Positions 44,461 to 55,530 of a DNA stretch of 64,000 nucleotides are shown piece by piece (within the stretch, counting starts at the first letter, position 1; the number at the start of each line of letters is the position of its first letter). Under the pieces are notes generated by a model. The model ran no database searches, was not told where the DNA came from, and worked only from the letters and a program-made list of their open reading frames with translations. The stretch is from Coremacera marginata (taxonomy: Eukaryota > Arthropoda > Insecta > Diptera > Sciomyzidae), in NCBI GenBank assembly GCA_914767935.1, contig OU612043.1, positions 207,239,690 to 207,303,689 of the forward strand, read 5' to 3'. The position numbers were made by a program, and so were the translations under genes.

Positions 44461-44748
44461 TCAGCCAGGGGCATAGCTACCGCCGTATCAACCGTATCAA
44501 AGATACGGGGGCCCCGGGCTACAGTCACTCAAACTCTTTGACTGTACTCTAAACTTCCAGGGGAAAAAGTCATATCATACTTTTCATACTATGTAAAAAT
44601 CATTTCTGTTAGTTTTTGTGTTAATTGAATACGTTTTGTAATATTGTTGATGTATATTTATTGGTTGCGCTTACAAATGGGAATTATAACTGCTCATTCT
44701 CGGCACAGTTCTCGTGTCTAATGTGAAATCGATGATGAAATTTTTATA

Positions 44749-45244
44749 GGTCTGTTTCCGTACTCGATTGTAGTAACTTGCAATGTGCTAGAACGTGTTT
44801 CCGTACTTTTCCTAGCTAGAAGAACAAGCATAAAATCGCTCTTTCGACCTCGAAAGTTACTCGAAGTGCGCTAGAAGAAATTTGTTCCAACTACATAAGA
44901 ACAAGCATCAAGAAGAATAAGCATAAATAAGAACAAGCAAATGTCAATTTGTCGTTCGTTGTTTGTATTTGTGTTTGTGTTGTGCGATAAAAAATAAATT
45001 TACATATTGGTTAACATCAATTAATATCAATACATATCAATTAATATAAAATATCAAGTTAAAATTGGCGCCATTTGCGTTTGTTACAAGTTAAAATTGG
45101 CGGTGCTTACTTTTGATAGGCAATCAGCTGTTTTCGTGCTTGAAACTAGCTAGAAGTCGTTTCCGTACTTTTGACACTATTCTAAAATTTAATTTTACTC
45201 TCTCATATTGAACTTTTACTCGAAAATGTGTACGGAAACAGACC
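44749..45244. mobile_element. MITE P (496 bp, TA duplication)
   Basis: Ends GGTCTGTTTCCGTAC and GTACGGAAACAGACC are complementary, flanked by TA (44747-44748 and 45245-45246). TTTCCGTACTTTT recurs inside. A TA duplication suggests Tc1/mariner-driven mobility; no transposase frame. Confidence 0.65.
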
Positions 45245-45253
45245 TATTATAAA

Positions 45254-45370
45254 CTAGCTTATACCCGGAGCGCTTCGCTGCGCTCCGCGCTAATCCCCTG
45301 AAAGGTGGGCGTAAAGTGAGGCCACGCTCTTATCCAACCCAAGTTCAACCACAAACATTGTGACACGAGA
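45254..45370 (-). mobile_element. Short Helitron-like element (117 bp)
   Basis: On the minus strand it begins TCTCGTGTCACAATGTTTG after A and ends with a GC-rich hairpin (CGGAGCG / CGCTCCG, 8-base loop), GGGTATAAG and CTAG before T. These are the Helitron 5' TC, 3' hairpin, CTRR end and A/T target. Confidence 0.6.
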
Positions 45371-45433
45371 TTTTTATATATAAGAATGCAATATTACACT
45401 CATTAAGCACAATTTAATTAATTCTTCCCATCG

Positions 45434-45548
45434 GTGGCGGCCGTGGTGCAGTGGGTAGAGTGCGTGGCCCATACCCCAGAGAACCCTGGTTCAATTCCCA
45501 CTTGATACAGAACATTTTTCAACTGAATTAATTTTTCTGTTCTGCCAG
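45434..45548 (+). mobile_element. tRNA-derived SINE copy 2, truncated
   Basis: Head GGCGGCCGTGGTGCAGTGGG and B box GGTTCAATTCC, then TTAATTTTTCTGTTCTGCC. The body is missing after this and an AATTG-rich tract begins. Confidence 0.7.
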
Positions 45549-46110
45549 ACAACGGCAATTGAATGTTCAATTCAATTCAAAAACGGAATTAAAATTTTCA
45601 ATTCCATTACAGAATTGTAATTGGAGGTTACTATAAATGTCATTGGATTACAGTAATCTCATTTACAGTAATCTCAATTACAATTGTAATTGGATTACAG
45701 TAATCTCAATTACAATTCTTATAATGGAATTGAAAATTTCAATTCCTGAGGAATTGAGATGTTCAATTACCAGTTACAATTCCGTAATGGAATTGACCAT
45801 TCTTTTCCAATTGCATTCCTGTGGAATTGAAAAATTCAATTACCAATTACAATTCCTGGAATGGAATTGACGACTTTTTTCCAATACCATCCCTGAGAAA
45901 TTGAGATGTTCAATTACCAATTACAATTTTTCCAGTTCCATTCCTGAGGAATTGAGACTTAAGGAATTGTTCAATTACCAATTACAATTGCTGGAGTAGA
46001 ATTGACGATTTTTTCCAGTACCAATTCTGAGGAATTGAGATGACCATTACCAATTCCTAATTCCAAGGAATTGGAATTGAGGCGGAACTAATTCCTAAAG
46101 TAATCATTAC
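45549..46110. repeat. AATTG/CAATTA-rich cryptic repeat
   Basis: Irregular repeats of AATTGAGATGTTCAATTACC and CAATTACAATTCC in both orientations. Units vary in length, so this is a degenerate palindromic simple repeat, not a clean satellite. Confidence 0.65.
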
Positions 46111-46178
46111 AACCCAGCTCTGACTGTGACAAAACATAAAGTGCATGGCCGTTTTGCAATGGGTCTATAATTTGAGGG

Positions 46179-46488
46179 TCATTTCAGCCCTTGAAAGGAC
46201 TTTGACCAAGCTTCTTATGATCAGTTGTGTTGTGCGTGTTGTGAAATGTTTGAACACAAATGATCGAGAACTGGACCTACAAGGCTTATGCCGACTCCGA
46301 ATGGCTTATGTTCTCAAGAAGTTTTCATGGCAGTTTTACTCTCTGAGGTTTGCCATTATCTGCAGAGAGGTGACGGCCCAACAGAAAAATTAATTCAATT
46401 AAAAAAACTTTCTGTGTCAGGTGCGAATTGAACCAGGGTTCTCTGGCGAATGGGCCACGCACTCTACTTTTTACGCCCCGGCCGCCAC
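46179..46488 (-). mobile_element. tRNA-derived SINE copy 3
   Basis: Reverse order of copy 1: CAGCCCTTGAAAGGACTTTG, GAACACAAATGATCGAGAAC, then B box complement GAACCAGGGTTCTCTGGCG and head complement CCCCGGCCGCCAC. The A box is damaged (CTACTTTTTACGCC). Confidence 0.75.
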
Positions 46489-47815
46489 TATATTTTATGG
46501 CTTATTTATGGTTTACTATATCAAAATCGGTTTTTCTTTCGTTTTTTTGCTGAACGCACCAACCCATAGCCTGAACAGAAGTATTGAATAAAATAAATAA
46601 TTATAAATGCCTTTCCATGTGTTATATGAAGCAAGCAGCAGTTTAACAGTGTTTTTGACACTAACGCGATGGCAAATTTATTTTGTTGACAGAGAAATTT
46701 AGAAAAAGCACCAACAACAATATTGATACACAACTCTTTTGAAGTGTCTGCGACTCTCTCACATTCTACTCTTAGGCCTTTTCCACACTTGGACAACTCA
46801 ACTCCAATTCAAGTTGCTAGCCTGTGCATTTATATCGAAACCTTCAGATTAAGCAACTGGCACGCAACAATTTCTCGACACGTTCTCAACTTGTTCAACG
46901 CAACGCGGCTTTCCGCAATTTTCATCGGCGACTTGTTGCATCGTTTGTTTGTTTTGTGAATTCAATTATTTGTAGTGCAGTACGCTATATATTAATCGTG
47001 AATGAGTTAATTAATGAGTTCCTTTTTTCATTAATAGAATCTAGAATTTTTGAACAAAATTTTTTTTTTAAATTATTTTAGTGATCATTCAATAAAAATG
47101 ACGTCTATTAAACTCATCGTAAAATCATAAAAGAAATTTTGTCGACGTTCGGGAAAGCATATTTATCAATAATTTGTTAATTTGAAGCAAATCGTATCGT
47201 CGAAATTATTTATAAAAAAAATTTTTTTTTTGATTTTTTTAAAATTACCCAAATCACCCCTTAAAATAATTTTAGAAAAAAATTTAACTCATAAATTTAA
47301 CCCCCCTACAAAATTTAGTTTTTATTATTATTTTAATGTTTTCTAATTTTTAAAAAATTTGTTAGTTCTAGAAGCAACATTTTTCTAGCTACGGCCCTGC
47401 AACTTACCACACATACTCAGTTTACATCACAAATACGTCGTTCATTGAATACCACTAATATACTCGAAAATACCTTCCATCGATATATGTTTAATGTGAA
47501 TACGTTGAAGTTATCACAGGCAAAATGAGATCACAAACTTTTTTATTTGCGTATTAATATATACATAGATATTTTATGGCGCACATATTTTGGATAAAGA
47601 AAAAAGCACTGTTTTTTATCACGTTAATTCTCAAATGTGGCAATATCTTGAAAACCGTTCTTCTTTAAGATTGACGTGTGCTTTTACATATGAGATAATT
47701 ATCAAATTTCAAAGGTAACGAAATTCTGAATTCGGTTTTTTGAACCGTAAACATGGGCATTGAGATTCGAAAAATCGTAGAGAATTTGTAACTTTTCAGT
47801 TAATGTTAAACATTT
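46489..47815. other. Intergenic, 3' side of the small gene
   Basis: AT-rich. CTAGCTACGGCCCTG at 47384-47398 is inverted relative to CAGGGGCATAGCTACC at 44465, so these could be distant ends of one older element; weak. TTTATT at 47542 could serve as a minus-strand AATAAA. Confidence 0.35.
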
Positions 47816-48098
47816 TCAAGTTATCTCATATTTTATTTCAAATATTAAAGCATAAATTATGCGCACAATGAACATCATCCCGCCTGTGCTTATTGCGACG
47901 TAGATCAAAGAAGGATGATCGACAAGAATCTCAACATACCATTCGATTGAAACAGCACGCCCCAAAACGAAACATATAACAATGCGTAACGCCTGCGACA
48001 AAAGCTGCTCCTCGGTACTAGCAATTAGATAAAAATGTCACACAACAAACCGCAGTCAACATATACAAATATATGTTACAAGAAACTTCGGAACAAGG
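47816..48098 (-). CDS. Small two-exon gene, 74-residue putative membrane protein
   Basis: Exon 1 runs from an ATG at 48098 (context ataaaATGTCC) to a GT donor at about 48079. A 62-base intron ends TTTTTATCTAATTGCTAG, a good acceptor, and exon 2 begins near 48017 and ends with TGA at 47816. The splice keeps one frame: it starts MSLFRSFFTEEQLLSQALRI and ends FEIKYEIT. Two hydrophobic stretches, about residues 17-30 and 44-68, suggest one or two membrane helices joined by a short loop with WYVEILVDHP. Unspliced, exon 1 stops after eight codons, so the splice decides the product. The intron length is normal for flies. I do not recognise the family and give no function. The codons look less AT-biased than the flanks. 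Alternatives are chance, or a fragment of a larger gene. Confidence 0.6.
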
Positions 48099-48119
48099 AC
48101 ATTTTATTGCTATACACTC

Positions 48120-49640
48120 CAGACGCAGCAACAATTAATGCAACAACACAGTAAAAAAGGACACAGGGAAAAAAAGGTCGAGTTGTCGCTTTGCACCAAC
48201 TCACAGCGCAATTGCTGCAATTTATTGGTACTTCTGCGAGTTTTGTGACAGTTGCACAAACGCCTTCGGGTTACACCTGTGTCGGTGACTGTCTTGTTGT
48301 CATTGTTGCTTGTGCGATACTAGCTGCACTTGACATCAGATCAGAATTTTTTTGAACCGCTGTTCGGGTTATCAGATTAAAGTGCTGCACAATTGAAAAT
48401 CGATTTGTATGGTAATAAAAAAGTAGGATATTTTTAAACTAAAAAAAAGGTTTTTTCCCAAGTAGGGATGATCAACAATATTTGGCTACCATGAGTAAAA
48501 GACACTCAAACATGAATTGAATAATTGTTATGCGCTAGACTGACGGTGCAGTATAAGCCGCACGTGCTGCCTGCTGTAGATCACCTACATAACTTGTTGA
48601 CTTGCTTGTGGCAGCTGGTTCCTTATGCAAATTGCGTGCATGTCAATAAACAGTATATGCCTGCTTGCTGCTGCTGATGCCTCTGCTATACAACTATAGA
48701 GCGCACTCGGCATGAAGGGACAAGAGGAAAGAAAAAAGATGCAATTCTTCTGCTAATACATATATTTATTCCATAACAAGTACTCAGAAACTATAGAGCA
48801 AAGCTCAACAGTGTCGTAGCTGCGAACATGAGTAGCATTTTAGCCTTCATTAGCAAGTCGCTTTGGGCCGTCTTTCGGTGAAAGTGACGTCAAGTCCTTA
48901 AATTTTAAACTGTTTTTAGGCAAGCATAATTTTATTGTTACCTATTTAATGAGAATTTAACACTTTTTTTTCCCCTTGATTTTGGCGTGCTTTGGCCAGG
49001 TACAAGAAAATGTTCAGTGGATGCCACACGACCACCCACCAAGACGAAAACAGAAAACAAAATGATTTCATATTTTAACTTTAACCAAATAATTTAGAGC
49101 ATTTAAGTCAAATTAAAATTCCATCAAAACTGAAGAAGAGTGAAAGGATGTTTGTAAACATTGCTGTACAATCCGTAGTATACGGACATAATTGCTTTAT
49201 TACACACATCAGATAAAAAGTATCACTCTTCACGAGGCACAACAAAAAATGCAGCATATATCGAGCTCAAGCATTTCTCAATACGTACAGAATCCATTCA
49301 TTCGTCCATCCCATCTATCACAATGAATGTTTTGCAAATATTTGATCAGAATATTAAAAGAGTTTTTATGCCGATTTATGCAATGAAATCAAATGAATTG
49401 AAAGCAAAACAATATAAAAAATTAAAGAAAAAAAAAAGAACGATTAAAAGGGAAAAGCAAATATGAAGTGAAACTGCAGTTCATGAATTTACACCCTCTT
49501 TCGATTTAATAAATAATAAAGTTCCCTTCAGAAAAACTAACAACTTAGCTTGACGCAACTTAAAAATTTTTACAGCTTTAACAACGGTTTTAACCGGAGT
49601 AATCTTGTGATTGATTTAAGGCATACTTTATGCTTTACTT
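48120..49640. other. Intergenic, 5' side of the small gene
   Basis: Probably includes the 5' UTR and promoter of the 74-residue gene, but no motif is clear enough to place. CAG-type repeats (GCTTGCTGCTGCTGATGC) occur at about 48661. No other gene seen. Confidence 0.4.
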
Positions 49641-49648
49641 ATAGTATA

Positions 49649-49682
49649 CTAGCTGTTACCCGCGGCTCACAGTGCACTGTGA
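49649..49682 (-). mobile_element. Helitron-like 3' end with 14-bp palindrome
   Basis: On the minus strand CACAGTGCACTGTG is a perfect palindrome, followed by AGCCGCGGGTAACAG and CTAG, then T. This is the Helitron 3' hairpin and CTAG layout. The 5' end was not found before the mariner at 50.0 kb. Confidence 0.5.
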
Positions 49683-50010
49683 CGAGGGTGGACAAAAGTC
49701 AAAAAATATTTTTTGTCGGAATTTAATTTGAAAAAAAGAACATACAGTCAGTGTAAATTTTTTTGATTCCTTCACAAAAATTTGTTTATATACAAAATTT
49801 AATGGAAAAGTAAGTAAATGCGATATATTTTATTGCAGTCATAAAAATTGTTCAATTTTAATATACGTATGTAAGAAACAAAAAAATATTTAAAATAAAT
49901 GCTTGATGATTGCAAGCAATAATAATTGTGTATTGCACGTAATAATAATTAATTTTTAATGAAACATTAATCATTCATTTAAAATATCTAATTCTTAATA
50001 GTGAATATTA

Positions 50011-51274
50011 ACAGGTCATTCAATAAGTCCGTAGGATAAGTAAGAAAAAAATAAAATTTTGATAAAACTCGATTATATTATTCAACATAATTGCCCATGG
50101 GAGCGATACAACGAGTATAGCGATTTACCAACTTTTCGATACCACTTTTATAGTATGATTTCTCTTTCTCGTCAAAATAGGCCTCAGTTTCAGCGATTAC
50201 TTCATCATTGGACTTGAATTTCTTTCCAGCAAGCATCCTCTTGAGACCTGAAAACAGGAACAAGTCGCTGGGGGCTAAATCTGGAGAATACGGTGGGTGG
50301 GTAAGCAATTCGAAGCCCAATTCATTAAATTTTGCCATCGTTTTCATCGATTTGTGACATGGTGCATTGTTCTGGTGAAACAACACTTTTTTCTTTTGCA
50401 AATGTGGCCGTTTCTTGGCGATTTCAGCCTTCAATCGATCCAAAAGTGCACAGTAATAGTCGCTGTTGATGCTGGTTCCTTTTTGAAGATATGTAGTCGA
50501 CGAATATTATTCTTTTCGCCTCCCAAAAGACAGACGCCATCACCTTACAAGCCGACTGTTGGGTCTTTGCTCGCTTTGGATTCGGCTCGTCGACTGTGTT
50601 TCATCCATCGACCATGTTTCATCCATTGTCACATATCGACGATGGAATTCAATTTTATTGCAGTTTAACTGCGCCAAACACTCCTCTGAAGCATCAATCC
50701 GTTGTTGTTTTTGGTCGACTTTGAGCTCATGCGGCACCCACTTTGCACAGAGCTTTCGCATAGCCAAATGTTCGTGTAAAATGGTAAAAACACAACCATC
50801 TGATATCTTTACAATGTCAGCTAGCTCGTACACCTTCACTTAGCGATCGTTCATAACCAATTTGTGGATTTTTTTGGATGTTTTGTGGAATAACAGTCTG
50901 CTTTGAGCGTCCACTGTGCTCTGCATCATTTGTGCTGGTACGACCACGCTTAAATTCAGCAATCCACTTTTCTTCCATTTGCCTCGATGGAGCAAAGTTT
51001 GGATAATGTTTATCAAGCCATTGTTTGGTTTCCACTGTATTTTTTTTCATCAAAAAGCAATGCTTTATCAAAATTCGAAATTCACTTTTTTCCATTTTTT
51101 TTTTTTCAATAACAATAGTTACACACAAAATGCTATAACTCACGAATCAATTGTCAGATTGTTATCAAATTTTTATACGTATCGTTTGAAGGTTGGTACT
51201 AAATAAAAATCATATGGAAAAAAATCTAGTAACGCCATCTATGTGTCATCCTATAAACTTTTTGAACGTACTGT
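50011..51274 (-). mobile_element. Mariner element 1 (1264 bp, TA duplication)
   Basis: TA at 50009-50010 and 51275-51276 bounds the element. Its ends ACAGGTCATTCAATAAGTCC and ACAGTACGTTCAAAAAGTTT (right end read in reverse) are imperfect inverted repeats. Length is usual for mariner. Confidence 0.85.
50078..51143 (-). pseudogene. Mariner transposase 1, DD34D type, broken
   Basis: Pieces in order: N-terminal HTH region FRILIKHCFLMKKNTVETKQ and EFKRGRTSTNDAEHSGRSKQ; VYELADIVKISDGCVFTILH; first catalytic Asp in YVTMDETWS; then FHQNNAPCHKSMKTM and PPYSPDLAPSDLFLF. The last two blocks have mariner 34-residue spacing. The second catalytic Asp is replaced by Asn (HQNN, usually HQDN). Frameshifts separate the three frames, one near the repeated TCGATGGATGAAAC. 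It cannot make active enzyme. Confidence 0.85.
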
Positions 51275-51383
51275 TATAAATGTTTCAATAAAACACTTCA
51301 AGGAAATTAATTCAATGTACTGATCTTGAACACTTCAACGTATGGTGAATAATTGTATTACCATTTGTATTACCGTTACCAAA

Positions 51384-51692
51384 TGGCCATTTCAGCCCTT
51401 GAAAGGACTTTGACCGAGCTTCCTATGATCAATTGTGTTGTGTGTGTTGTGAAATGTTTGAACACAAATTATCGTGAACTGAACCTATCAGCTTTATGTC
51501 GACTCTGAACGGCTTATGTTCTCAAGAACCTTTTCATGGCAGTTTTTATTATCTGAGGTTTGCCATTGTCTGCAGAGAGGTGACGGCCGAACAGAAAAAT
51601 TAGTTAAAAACTGAAAAACTGTCAGATGGGGATTTGAACCTGGGTTCTCTGGCGTATGAGCCACACACTCTGCCCACTACGCCACGGCCGCC
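51384..51692 (-). mobile_element. tRNA-derived SINE copy 4
   Basis: Reverse copy with CAGCCCTTGAAAGGACTTTG, TCTGCAGAGAGGTGACGGCC, B box complement GATTTGAACCTGGGTTCTC and A box complement CCCACTACGCCACGGCCGCC. The pol III boxes look better kept than in copy 3. Confidence 0.75.
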
Positions 51693-51794
51693 ATTAAAGA
51701 TGCCATCAAAGGGGTCACGCAAATTCATCAACGTTTTTAAGCAACAAAAAAACCATGCAGAAGTCATAAAGTCGTTGATTCCTAATTTTTAACG

Positions 51795-51870
51795 CGATCA
51801 ATAGCTCAGTGGAAAATCGTTTGACCGCAATTTTCCATGACACGGTTCGACCCTCAGCTTGGGCAAAGCT
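51795..51870 (+). other. tRNA-like sequence resembling tRNA-Cys
   Basis: CAATAGCTCAGTGGAAAATC (A box), TTTGACCGCAATTTT (close to the Cys GCA anticodon arm, usually TTTGACTGCA) and GGTTCGACCC (B box) are in tRNA order. D and acceptor stems are mispaired, so it is probably a pseudogene or SINE head. Confidence 0.45.
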
Positions 51871-51966
51871 TTATTAAAACTCATAACAAAGTATTCAATT
51901 CATTATAACAATAACATTAGAAATTCTTGAATTAAATAAAAAAAAAATACTCTATCATAAAAAAAA

Positions 51967-52036
51967 AACTTGTCGGATTTGAATCGCGGAGCTCTTACCT
52001 AATAAACGGTTCGCTTAGGTCTCAGGGCTGCCGAAG
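51967..52036 (-). other. Possible tRNA-like sequence
   Basis: The minus strand has GATTCAAATCC as a B box and the small arm ACCGTTTATTAGGT, but no clear A box. Weak. Confidence 0.25.
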
Positions 52037-52064
52037 CAATTTTTGGTGCTTATATGAAATGATT

Positions 52065-53089
52065 GGAGTGGTATCATATCGCCCAATGTCATAAATCCCA
52101 AATCAAAAAAAGTCACAAAGCCCAAAACATGTCATAACGCCCAAATTTAAAGAAATTTATGGTCACAATAGCCAAATCGAATGTCATATCACCCAAGGGG
52201 ATAAAATTGGGCACTATGGCATTCCATTTGGGCATTGCCAAATCGTTGTTAAATGCCATATCACAAAAATTAAAGCATTGGGTGTTATGACATTCGATTT
52301 GGCTGTAGTGACCTTTTTTTTTTAATTTAGGCGTTATGACATGCTTTGGGCGTTATGGCATTTATTGCTTTGGGCTTCTGACGTTGAACGTTACAATATG
52401 ACACACGTACCAGGGCAACTTTTGAGAGAGCCTTGCGAAATCGGACTTATTTCCATTTGAAAATGAGACAAAGCCAATTCGGATTTATTTCTCTTTAGCA
52501 TCCTTCCAAAGGTTAAAAAGAGATTTAATAAATCTTTCCGATGATAGACGCTGCAACCTTCGTTTCATTTGTGAATAAACTAAGTTTTTAGTAGGGCTCT
52601 GATTGCTGCAATACGTGAAATAAGTTAAAATGGTTTGCCCTTGTACGGAATGTTAAAAACAAATTCCGCGTCGAGGGAGCGTTGCTTAATACTATTTTTA
52701 GAGGAAGAGTGAAATAACTGAAAATGGCATAAGCCCAAATTTTAGTCATGTTACCCATAAATTTCGGAATATCATAATGCCAAAACTTTTTCTTTGGGTG
52801 ATATGACATTCCATTTGGGTGCTGTGATTATATTTGCTTTTAGGTTTGAGCATTGTGACACGCTTTTGGGCATTATGACTTTTATTGACTTGGGCTTTCT
52901 GACGTTGGGCGATATGATGATGTGTTGGGCTTTATGACTATTGGTTCTTCGCCCAAAATGACATGTCTCAAAGCCATATGTCCCAAGCCCGCAAAAATTT
53001 TACAACAACAAATTATACAGAACTTATTTTGCGCGTTGTGACTTTGATTACTTTGGGCTTTATGGCATTGGGCGATATGACACCACGCC
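52065..53089. mobile_element. MITE L, Mutator-like, 9-bp TSD (1025 bp)
   Basis: GAAATGATT flanks the element at 52056-52064 and 53090-53098. Inverted ends begin GGAGTGGTATCATATCGCCC and GGCGTGGTGTCATATCGCCC. The interior is a degenerate set of ATGTCATAACGCCCAAA-like words in both orientations. A 9-bp duplication fits MULE elements. No transposase frame. Confidence 0.7.
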
Positions 53090-53099
53090 GAAATGATTT

Positions 53100-55495
53100 T
53101 AGTTGAAGTAAGCAATAAAGAACATTTTTACTGTTTGTCATAAACACTGATGATAGATTGACAGGAATATTATTCCAAATACTTTAAATGTTTTCGTCAT
53201 TTATTGCTTATGACAAACATTCTCTTTTTATAGTATTATATGTTCAGAAAAAAAGAAAAGCTTTTTATGTTTTCCTAAAAGTATAGCATTAACCTGGCTC
53301 GCACGAAAGAATGGCAAGACTTAAAATCGTGCAGCTGATTTTTGTCATTGCGCGAGATAAATATCGTTGTGTACATTGTTTTCTAAGATTTCCAAAGATA
53401 ATCAATAAAAATATAAAAATGTGGACAAATTCTTTGATCGATACTCATATTAATTGTTAAAATTGCAAAACACATAATCGAGCAGTGTAAGCAAACTTTA
53501 TGACAGATGGCGTTCAAACTTCACGTCAACATAGCGCCAATTAATGGACTTAAATAATTTTTATAAGCCCTTTAAGCGGACTTTTTAAATAATTATTTTA
53601 CAGAATGCATCATCCTCCAATGGATTAAGAGAAAATCGATAAAATATCAGAGCAATATTGTTATTTCAGAGATTACACTTTCAGAGTAAACTGATACAAA
53701 ATTTGAGTTATTCGTCAGCATATCTGATCATTAAAAGGACCACCATCGGTGCTTAAAGTTTATTATACATCGTGTAAGGTTATCATGTGATTCCTTTCCT
53801 ATTTCATGGAACTAGGAACTATTACTTCATTACCTCAATAAGCCAATGCGCCACACCTTCAAAATCAAAAAGCAAGTACAGCCTTTTATTTTATTTTAAT
53901 GCAAGGGAGGTCCGCAATCATCATAAAATTCATAAATCGTCGCTGGCTAGGAAATACTTGTTGGCTGCTGGGCACGCTTATTTGCCATGCGGAACCGAGC
54001 ACAAATTGTTGTAGCGCCGCGCGGCTTCTTTAAAAAGAATCAAACCATATCAATTTGAAAATTTGCTAAGTTGTAATAAACAAGATTTTTCATGGCGATA
54101 TAAGGACGCGTCGATGACCATGTCGAATGAGTAAAAAAAAAAAAGCAAAAACTATATATACTGGTAGATACTCACTTTTAATGAGCCCTAAGTCGGCAAA
54201 CTAGATAGATATTTGATAAATCGCTCGTTACCTGACCTGTCCAGTGTAACTCCTCAATGTTTTCCTTTTGCTTTGCTTGATCAACTGATTAAATGAATCG
54301 CATGCCTAAAAGTGCTGACAAATTTGTAGAGGCTTGAGGAAAGTGCTTATCATGTACTGTGAGTACTGCGGCGCTTATCCTTTTGACATGGTCACATTGA
54401 AGACCAAGGACGAAGTTGTGCCAACCAAAATATTTTTATTGTTGTGCCATTTTGTGGTAAGGAGGCGGTGTGCAGTCAAACCTAAAATTGCAAAGATTTT
54501 AGCGACAGAATTCTGATTGACCTGCTTGATAAACGAAATCTTGTTAGCAAACTACAGAGCGCGAGAGTTAAGTCTGTTATTTTAAAATTTATGTATTTCC
54601 GCCTTACTTTTTAATTTTGTCTGCATGATGGCGGTACAATCCTTTGTTCCGGTATAATTTTCGGATTAAAAGCCGTGTAATTATACTGTTGAGTTTCGAA
54701 GTTGAGTTTCTAGATGGTAGTAAGAGAGAGTTCAAAATGTAATCGCAAGCTAAAAATAAATTTTTCTGCTGGAAGTTTTAAATGGGTCTTTTTGACTGAA
54801 TTACATTGAATTTTACGAGTATTATCAAAATAATTTCGAGAACTAAATTTTTGCCCATAACTTTTTGAGAAATGATCCAAATTGAGAATTTTTAATTGTC
54901 TTTTAAAAATATATAATTACGATAATTAATAAAAGAACGCACTAATGTAACAATATAAATTTTTAACTAAAATTATCACATATTTTTTTTAATTTTTATA
55001 GAAATTGATTTTAATTAATCTGGTAGAAGTTGAGATATGTTGTTTAATCACTAGAACGAGGTCAATGACCTTTGCTGCAGAAATAATTGGTCTCTCGACC
55101 AATCCGACACTGAATACCGAAGGTATGGCAAAAAACTTAAAAGGGCATCCCCTACGTACGGCAAAAAGAAAACAAAAAATTAAAAATATTTTTTAAAATA
55201 GTTCTACAAGAATAAACGAAATACTTCTATATGAAAAGTTTAGTGATTTTTTGCAAGCTCTGACATTAGTTTGCTGCTTGAGGATGATATAAACTGAAAG
55301 CTGGTGGGTAGGTACTAGAACGGGGTACTTGAGTTCAGTGATCTTTGGGGGAAAAAAAACTGGCATTTTCAAGACAAAAACATCGATATATCAAACTTTG
55401 AAATCAGACTATAAATGCTGAAGAATTTAAATGCGCAACAATTACGTTCGTGCAAAAAAAATTTTTTTCCGAAATTGCCTTTCAAACTAATGTAC
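53100..55495. other. Intergenic, no gene supported
   Basis: AT-rich. Frames at 53787-54014 and 54334-54516 show no motif or splice logic that I trust. Confidence 0.4.
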
Positions 55496-55497
55496 AT

Positions 55498-55530
55498 ACA
55501 GTGCTGGACAACAAAATAGAATCACTTTCT
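55498..55530 (+). repeat. Isolated Tc1-like TIR
   Basis: TACAGTGCTGGACAACAAAA then TAGAATCAC resembles the end of Tc1-like elements. A related end lies at 58651 in the same orientation, so the two are not a pair. The 55.53-56.29 kb stretch after it holds nothing I recognise. Confidence 0.5.

Noticed and set aside
46824..47081. 85-codon frame after CACACTTGGACAACTCAACT
   Set aside because: Looks like an old repeat arm (AACTTGTTCAACG words) instead of coding sequence.
44465..47398. A 2.9-kb element bounded by CAGGGGCATAGCTACC and its rough complement at 47384
   Set aside because: The inverted match is only about 14 bases with mismatches and there is no shared 8-bp flank.
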